Source of the DNA: Pseudomonas nitroreducens
Lineage (GTDB): Bacteria; Pseudomonadota; Gammaproteobacteria; Pseudomonadales; Pseudomonadaceae
Assembly: GCF_014204515.1 (NCBI RefSeq)
Contig: NZ_JACHLI010000003.1
Span: forward strand, 287,691 to 351,690
Length of the DNA: 64,000 nucleotides
Reading direction: 5' to 3'
Shown here: in pieces, positions 59,724 through 64,000 of the stretch
Layout: each line of letters opens with the position of its first letter
How positions within the stretch are numbered: position 1 is the first letter of the stretch
Notes under the pieces: generated by a model
The model's input: only the letters and a program-made list of their open reading frames with translations
Databases searched by the model: none
Told to the model about the DNA's origin: nothing
Program-made: the position numbers and the translations under genes

Positions 59724-60722
59724 TTAATCGATCAGTTGGGCGGCGCGCAGCTCGCCGACCGCCTGTTGCCAGCGCGGCAGCTGCTTGTATTCGATCCCCG
59801 GCCAGGCCTTGGCGCGCATGCGCTGCAGACGCTGCGGCGCGGTGACCTTCAACCGCTGCAGGGCACTCAGGGCGAGCTCGGCGGAAGCGCGATCATTGCA
59901 GACCAGGCCCATATCGCAACCGGCGCCCAGCGCCGCCTCGATACGGTTGGCGGCATCGCCGACCACATGGGCGCCGGCCATGGACAGGTCGTCGCTGAAG
60001 ATCACCCCGTCAAAGCCCAGCTCGCCGCGCAGGATGTCCTGCAGCCAGCGCCGGGAGAATCCAGCGGGGTTCGGGTCGACCTGCGGGTAGATCACGTGGG
60101 CCGGCATCAGTGCATCCAACTGGCCGGACAGGCGCTGGAACGGGACCAGGTCCACAGCGCGGATCTGCTCCAGCGTGCGCTCGTCTTCCGGGATGCCTAC
60201 ATGGGAATCGACTTCGGCCCAGCCGTGACCGGGGAAGTGCTTGCCGGTGGCAGCCATGCCGGCGGCGTGCATGCCACGGATGAAAGCACCCGCCAACTCG
60301 ACGGCACGCTGCGGATTACCCTCGAAGGCGCGACTGCCAACCACGGCGCTGCGCTGGTGATCCAGGTCCAACACCGGGGCGAAGCTCAGGTCGAGCCCTA
60401 CCGCCAGCACTTCGGTCGCCATCAGCCAGCCACACTGCTCGGCAAGGCGTTCGGCATTGGCGTTATCAGCGATGGCGCGCATGGCCGGCAAGCGCAGGAA
60501 GCCCTGGCGCAAGCGCTGCACACGTCCACCTTCCTGGTCGACGGCCAGCAGCAGGTCGGGGCGAATCGCGCGAATGGCCTCCATCAGCTCGCGCACCTGA
60601 CGCGGCGATTCGATGTTGCGGGCGAAGATGATCAGGCCACCCACTTCCGGGTGGCGCAGGATCTGGCGGTCCTCGGCGGTAAGCCAGGTACCGCCGACGT
60701 CGAGCATCAGGGAGCCTTGCAT
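59724..60722 (-). CDS. nagZ: beta-N-acetylglucosaminidase NagZ
   Basis: A 332-residue cytoplasmic GH3 enzyme that removes GlcNAc from anhydro-muropeptides in cell-wall recycling, and so feeds the AmpR signal for beta-lactamase. ATGKHFPGHGWAEVDSH holds the catalytic loop Asp/His region, and VIFSDDLSMAGAHV the nucleophile Asp. AAAGGA 6 bases upstream supports the start at 60722 over 60728. Confidence 0.96.
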   Translation of the reverse strand: MQGSLMLDVGGTWLTAEDRQILRHPEVGGLIIFARNIESPRQVRELMEAIRAIRPDLLLAVDQEGGRVQRLRQGFLRLPAMRAIADNANAERLAEQCGWLMATEVLAVGLDLSFAPVLDLDHQRSAVVGSRAFEGNPQRAVELAGAFIRGMHAAGMAATGKHFPGHGWAEVDSHVGIPEDERTLEQIRAVDLVPFQRLSGQLDALMPAHVIYPQVDPNPAGFSRRWLQDILRGELGFDGVIFSDDLSMAGAHVVGDAANRIEAALGAGCDMGLVCNDRASAELALSALQRLKVTAPQRLQRMRAKAWPGIEYKQLPRWQQAVGELRAAQLID

Positions 60723-60733
60723 GTGCATTCCTT

Positions 60734-61258
60734 TCAATTCAGTGGCGCCGCCTGCCACTCGGGGCAGGCGGCCTCTTCGATTCGGACCCGGCAATGGAGC
60801 GGCACCCGCGGGAAGAGTTCCAGCAGGTCGTCATTGCGCAGGCGGATACAGCCGTGGGACAGCGGTGTGCCCATGGGCTCGCAGTCCGGCGTGCCGTGCA
60901 GGTAGATATAGCGGCGGAAGGTATCGACCTCGTCCATCCGGTTGCGCCCCGGCTCGCAGCCGCTGAGCCAGAGGATGCGCGAGAGGATCCAGTCGCGCCC
61001 GGGAAACGCCTCGTGCAATTGGGCCGTCCAGGTCTCGCCGGTCCAGCGTCGCCCCTTCAGCACCGCTCCCCTGGGGAGCCCGTCGCCGATGCGCGCGCGA
61101 ATCTGGTGCAGGCCGCGCGGCGTGCAGCCGGAACCGTTGCGCTCCCCCGCGCCGTTGGCGGCGCTGGATATCGGCATGCGCACGACGAGACGCCCCGCGG
61201 CAAGGCCGTAGAGCATCTGGTCAGCAAGGGAAATGTGCAGGAGGTCGAGATCAGCCAT
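60734..61258 (-). CDS. L,D-transpeptidase (YkuD) without signal peptide
   Basis: A 174-residue YkuD-domain protein: HGTPDCEPMGTPLSHGCIRL supplies the catalytic His and Cys. Unlike most family members, it has no signal or membrane segment; MADLDLLHISLADQMLYGL leads straight into the domain, and an in-frame stop (TAG) lies 9 bases before the ATG. It lies in the psrA-nagZ operon, 11 bases before nagZ. The likely site is the cytoplasm, perhaps acting on recycled muropeptides; this is inference. No good ribosome site is seen. Confidence 0.88.
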   Translation of the reverse strand: MADLDLLHISLADQMLYGLAAGRLVVRMPISSAANGAGERNGSGCTPRGLHQIRARIGDGLPRGAVLKGRRWTGETWTAQLHEAFPGRDWILSRILWLSGCEPGRNRMDEVDTFRRYIYLHGTPDCEPMGTPLSHGCIRLRNDDLLELFPRVPLHCRVRIEEAACPEWQAAPLN

Positions 61259-61314
61259 GGCCGGCTACTGTAGCCGATCGGGCCGACGCAGCCCAGCGCG
61301 AAGCCGGGCCGGAA

Positions 61315-62031
61315 TCAGACCTTGGCAGGCGCCTGAGCGCTGCTCGACTTGGTGCGCGGCTTGAGTTGCGCGCCGGCCAGCGAAGGATCGCTGACGCCAC
61401 TGTCGGCCCGCATGCCGGCAGCGAGGAACGGCACCATCAGGCGCATGACCTGCTCGATGGAGGTGTTCACGCCGAAATCGTTCTCGGCCATGGCGCGCAG
61501 CGCCTTGATGCCGGACATGCTGAACACCGCGGTACCCAGCATGAAGTGCACGCGCCAGAACAGCTCCAGCGGCGGCAGGCGCGGCGCAGATTCGTTCACC
61601 AGCAGCATGAAGCGACGGAACACCTTGCCGTAGACCTCTTCGAGGTACTTGCGCAGATGCCCCTGGCTCTGGCTGAAGGCCAGGCCCAGCAGGCGCATGA
61701 AGATGGACAGGTCGTTGCCGCTGCGCGGCTTGACCGCCATGGCCTGGACCACGAGCAGCTCCAGCAATTCTTCCAGCGTGGCGCGCGGCGCGTCGGGCTT
61801 GGCCTGACGGCGGTCCAGCTCCTTTTCGAGGCTGGCGCAGAACGGGCCGAGGAAGCGCGAGAAGACCGCCTGGATCAGCGCCTTCTTCGAGCCGAAGTGA
61901 TAGTTCACCGCCGCGAGGTTCACCCCCGCCTTGCTGGTGATCAGACGCAGGGAGGTTTCGGCGAAGCCTTTCTCCGCGAACAGCTGTTCCGCAGCATCCA
62001 GGATGCGTTCGACGGTTTCCGACTGGGCCAT
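61315..62031 (-). CDS. psrA: TetR-family fatty-acid regulator PsrA
   Basis: A 238-residue repressor/activator. Helix-turn-helix at about 25-55 (GFAETSLRLITSKAGVNLAA, NYHFGSKKALIQAVF). PsrA of Pseudomonas senses long-chain fatty acids, activates rpoS and represses its own gene and beta-oxidation/etf genes. GGAG lies 5 bases before the ATG at 62031. Two PsrA boxes are in its own promoter. Confidence 0.95.
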   Translation of the reverse strand: MAQSETVERILDAAEQLFAEKGFAETSLRLITSKAGVNLAAVNYHFGSKKALIQAVFSRFLGPFCASLEKELDRRQAKPDAPRATLEELLELLVVQAMAVKPRSGNDLSIFMRLLGLAFSQSQGHLRKYLEEVYGKVFRRFMLLVNESAPRLPPLELFWRVHFMLGTAVFSMSGIKALRAMAENDFGVNTSIEQVMRLMVPFLAAGMRADSGVSDPSLAGAQLKPRTKSSSAQAPAKV

Positions 62032-62046
62032 GGCTACTCCGCCTGA

Positions 62047-62073
62047 CAAACACTTGTTTGAAACATACGTTTC
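62047..62073. promoter_or_regulatory. two PsrA boxes in the psrA promoter
   Basis: CAAAC-ACTT-GTTTG (62047-62060) and GAAAC-ATAC-GTTTC (62060-62073), both perfect fits to the consensus and sharing one base. They cover the start site and the -10 element; consistent with autorepression. Confidence 0.75.
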
Positions 62074-62091
62074 AGCGTCTTGTATTGTCAA
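62062..62091 (-). promoter_or_regulatory. psrA promoter
   Basis: On the minus strand: perfect -35 TTGACA (62086-62091), -10 TATGTT (62062-62067), spacing 18. Confidence 0.65.
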
Positions 62092-62236
62092 GCAAAGTGC
62101 GATGGATTGTTACCAATATCATGGCAATGCGACGAGACGCCGTACTTATCCTAAATAGCAAGACAGCAAGACGCCTGCCAAGCCGCAAAGGTTACATGCA
62201 CGAAAGCTCCCCTGCCCCTGCGGCCCAATAAAAGCA

Positions 62237-62264
62237 TTGCCAGCCCGCCATCACTGTATATAAT
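62237..62264 (+). promoter_or_regulatory. lexA promoter
   Basis: -35 TTGCCA (62237-62242), spacing 16, -10 TATAAT (62259-62264). The -10 lies inside the first LexA box. Confidence 0.75.
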
Positions 62265-62288
62265 TCCAGGCACTGTATAAAAAGCCAG
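62254..62288. promoter_or_regulatory. two tandem LexA (SOS) boxes
   Basis: CTG-N10-CAG at 62254-62269 (CTGTATATAATTCCAG) and at 62273-62288 (CTGTATAAAAAGCCAG). They cover the -10, the start point and the bases just before the start codon, so LexA blocks its own operon. Confidence 0.88.
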
Positions 62289-62297
62289 AGTATGGAC

Positions 62298-62912
62298 ATG
62301 CTGAAGCTGACGCCGCGCCAAGCCGAGATCCTCGCCTTCATCAAACGCTGCCTGGAAGCCAACGGCTACCCGCCCACCCGCGCGGAGATCGCCCAGGAGC
62401 TCGGCTTCAAGTCGCCCAACGCCGCCGAGGAGCACCTGAAGGCCCTCGCCCGCAAAGGCGCCATCGAGATGACTCCGGGCGCTTCCCGCGGCATCCGCAT
62501 CCCCGGCTTCGAACCCAAGGCCGCCGCCAACGACGACGAATTGCCGATCATCGGCCGCGTCGCCGCTGGCGCGCCGATCCTCGCCGAACAGAACGTCGAC
62601 GACACCTGCCGGATCAACCCTACCTTCTTCAATCCGCCGGCCGATTACCTGCTGCGCGTACGCGGCCAGAGCATGAAGGACGTCGGCATCATGGACGGCG
62701 ACCTGCTCGCCGTGCATGTCACCCGCGAGGCGCGCAACGGCCAGATCGTGGTCGCCCGCCTGGGTGAAGAGGTCACGGTGAAGCGCTTCAAGCGTGAAGG
62801 CAGCAAGGTCTGGCTGCTCGCCGAGAACCCGGAGTTCGCCCCCATCGAGGTCGATCTCAAGGAACAGGAACTGGTCATCGAAGGCTTGAGCGTCGGCGTG
62901 ATCCGTCGCTGA
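62298..62912 (+). CDS. lexA: SOS repressor LexA
   Basis: A 204-residue repressor, same length as P. aeruginosa LexA when started at MLKLTPRQAEIL. DNA-binding wing-helix 1-70 (PPTRAEIAQELGFKSPNAAE), self-cleavage site Ala-Gly in GRVAAGAPI, Ser in RGQSMKDVG and Lys in EEVTVKRFK. The ATG at 62292 is an alternative, two codons longer. Heads the lexA-sulA operon. Confidence 0.96.
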   Translation: MLKLTPRQAEILAFIKRCLEANGYPPTRAEIAQELGFKSPNAAEEHLKALARKGAIEMTPGASRGIRIPGFEPKAAANDDELPIIGRVAAGAPILAEQNVDDTCRINPTFFNPPADYLLRVRGQSMKDVGIMDGDLLAVHVTREARNGQIVVARLGEEVTVKRFKREGSKVWLLAENPEFAPIEVDLKEQELVIEGLSVGVIRR

Positions 62913-62925
62913 ACAGGAGACACCC

Positions 62926-63396
62926 ATGCAGTACCCGCAGCCGCAGAACCTGCCGCAACTCCCGCTGTTCCAGGAAGCACTCTGGGCAAGCGGTACTGCT
63001 CCCCTGCTTCCGGAGCTGGTGGAAGACGAACCCGCCGACGAAAGCGCCTTCAGCGAGATCGCCCTGCGCGGCCTTCCCGGCCAGTGCCTGACGCTGCTGG
63101 CGCCGATGCTCCGTGAGCTGAGCGAGGAAAGCGATTCGCGCTGGCTCACCCTGATCGCGCCGCCCTCCAGCCTGACCCCGGATTTCCTGCGCAAGGCCGG
63201 GCTGAACCGCGAACGCATCCTGCTGCTGCCCGCCCGCGATCAGGCCGCCGCCCAGGCCCTGGCCTGCGAAGCGCTGCGGCTGGGCCACAGCCACACCGTG
63301 GTGAGCTGGTTGAACCTGGGCGCGAAAGCGCGCACGCAGCTGTCCCGCGCCGCCGTTGCCGGTCAGGCGCAGAGCCTGAATATTCGTCTGGGTTGA
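62926..63396 (+). CDS. sulA: SulA-like SOS cell-division inhibitor
   Basis: A 156-residue protein of the SulA/RecA-like fold. FSEIALRGLPGQCLTLLAPM, then SDSRWLTLIAPPSSLTPDFL, then NRERILLLPARD and HTVVSWLNL match the FtsZ-inhibitor family. It stops FtsZ ring formation during DNA damage. 13 bases downstream of lexA, so it shares the SOS promoter. Confidence 0.92.
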   Translation: MQYPQPQNLPQLPLFQEALWASGTAPLLPELVEDEPADESAFSEIALRGLPGQCLTLLAPMLRELSEESDSRWLTLIAPPSSLTPDFLRKAGLNRERILLLPARDQAAAQALACEALRLGHSHTVVSWLNLGAKARTQLSRAAVAGQAQSLNIRLG

Positions 63397-63440
63397 TCTG
63401 CTCGGGAAGCTCCGCCGCGAACGCGGCGAAGCAGTGCTAC

Positions 63441-63680
63441 TCAATGCAGGACGCGCGGGCCTTCGTCGTCCACGTTCATGTCGCCACCTTCGGCGAGACG
63501 ACCGGCCATCTGCACGCCGACATTGAACATCGCCTTGGCGATCTCGATGTGCTGGCCCTGCAGGAAGCCCTTGGCATCAGCGGAGAACTCCAGGGTCACC
63601 AGCGCCTCCTCTTCGTCCGCGCGACGCAGCACGATTCGCCCGTCAGGCAGCTCGACAATTTCCAGAAATGAGGTTGGCAT
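63441..63680 (-). CDS. small conserved hypothetical (PA3009-like)
   Basis: A 79-residue protein: MPTSFLEIVELPDGRIVLRR then EALVTLEFSADAKGFLQGQH and FNVGVQMAGRLAEGGDMNV. No signal or membrane part. Conserved among Pseudomonas next to lexA-sulA and topA; function unknown. Convergent with sulA. The 84-residue frame from 63695 is an alternative. Confidence 0.8.
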   Translation of the reverse strand: MPTSFLEIVELPDGRIVLRRADEEEALVTLEFSADAKGFLQGQHIEIAKAMFNVGVQMAGRLAEGGDMNVDDEGPRVLH

Positions 63681-63787
63681 AGCGACGTTCTCCACAGCAG
63701 AACGCGTAGTGTAACAGCCACATCCGCTACACCCTAGCCAAAGCTTGCGCGGACCGACCGGAAGGCCGGCGCACTGTGATGGGCGAA

Positions 63788-64000
63788 TCAGAGCTCGGTG
63801 AGCGAGGCGCGGAAACGCAGCACCAGCTCCTTCAGGGACTTGCGCCAGGCTTCCAGCTCGTCATTGCCCAGCTCGACGGGAGCCTCGTCATCGACGTTGA
63901 CTGCCTGGATCAGCGGCTGGGTCGGATCGACCTTGGCCTTCTTCGGTTCGCTCGGCGGCTGGAACAGCGCCGCATAGGCGCCCAGCAGGCGGCCCAGCCA
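63788..64000 (-). CDS. partial gene, PA3010-like protein (C-terminal end)
   Basis: The last 70 codons of a minus-strand gene that runs off the right edge. It ends with the Asp/Glu-rich VNVDDEAPVELGNDELEAW and the tail KSLKELVLRFRASLTEL. In PAO1 this position holds PA3010, upstream of topA. The N-terminus and function cannot be judged. Confidence 0.7.
   Translation of the reverse strand, partial: WLGRLLGAYAALFQPPSEPKKAKVDPTQPLIQAVNVDDEAPVELGNDELEAWRKSLKELVLRFRASLTEL

Noticed and set aside
1..64000. prophage, transposon, CRISPR array or toxin-antitoxin system
   Set aside because: No integrase, transposase, spacer array, tRNA-borne repeat or paired small toxin genes were seen; gene content is housekeeping.

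Overview
The window is about 64 kb of GC-rich chromosomal DNA from a Pseudomonas, most likely of the P. aeruginosa / nitroreducens / citronellolis side of the genus. The protein sequences read as close orthologues of known Pseudomonas proteins. From about 6.9 kb to the right end the gene order follows the P. aeruginosa PAO1 block that, from memory, runs from about PA2949 to PA3010. No prophage, transposase, CRISPR array, rRNA or tRNA was seen. The DNA outside genes is mostly short promoters, hairpin terminators and paired REP repeats.

Layout. 0-7 kb (variable part): REP repeats, a Pro/Ala-rich lipoprotein, an ECF sigma/anti-sigma pair, a MocR-type regulator, a NarL-type response regulator whose receiver has Glu at the phospho-acceptor position, two DUF4398/OmpA lipoproteins and a solitary periplasmic binding protein. 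7-13 kb (lipid and electron flow): PlaF-like phospholipase, FabV enoyl reductase, EtfB-EtfA and the divergent ETF:quinone oxidoreductase, with a PsrA-type box between them. 13-18.5 kb: DUF1285, DUF4823, a radical SAM protein, MoaA, a TetR regulator, a class V aminotransferase and the probable RgsA sRNA. 18.5-29 kb: one long minus-strand run yceD-rpmF-plsX-fabD-fabG-acpP-fabF-pabC-mltG-tmk-holB-pilZ-tatD, joining ribosome, fatty-acid, folate, cell-wall and DNA-replication functions. 29-36 kb: Maf, SppA, a HAD phosphatase, RluC and RNase E with a long leader. 36-43 kb: murB-ptpA-kdsB-ycaR-lpxK-exbD-exbB-comEC (minus strand, envelope precursors). 43-50 kb: DUF2062, the LolCDE lipoprotein exporter, a PilZ protein, a glycerophosphodiesterase and soluble transhydrogenase. 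50-64 kb: ApbE, AroP-type permease, a long-form GAPDH, Mfd, CsiV, the psrA-(L,D-transpeptidase)-nagZ-phosphorylase operon, and the SOS pair lexA-sulA.

Most genes are housekeeping. Points worth a second look are: an L,D-transpeptidase with no signal peptide placed in front of cytoplasmic NagZ; a consensus sigma70 promoter only 9 bases from the yceD start, which predicts a nearly leaderless mRNA; an apbE left next to sth and aroP without the nqr operon recalled between them in P. aeruginosa; the Glu-type receiver; a structured 587-base rne leader without a clear ribosome site; 15 repeats of an Arg/Glu motif in RNase E; and PsrA boxes that link psrA with the etf genes in the same window. I do not see a clearly new multigene system, and all family and synteny statements come from reading and memory, not from database searches.
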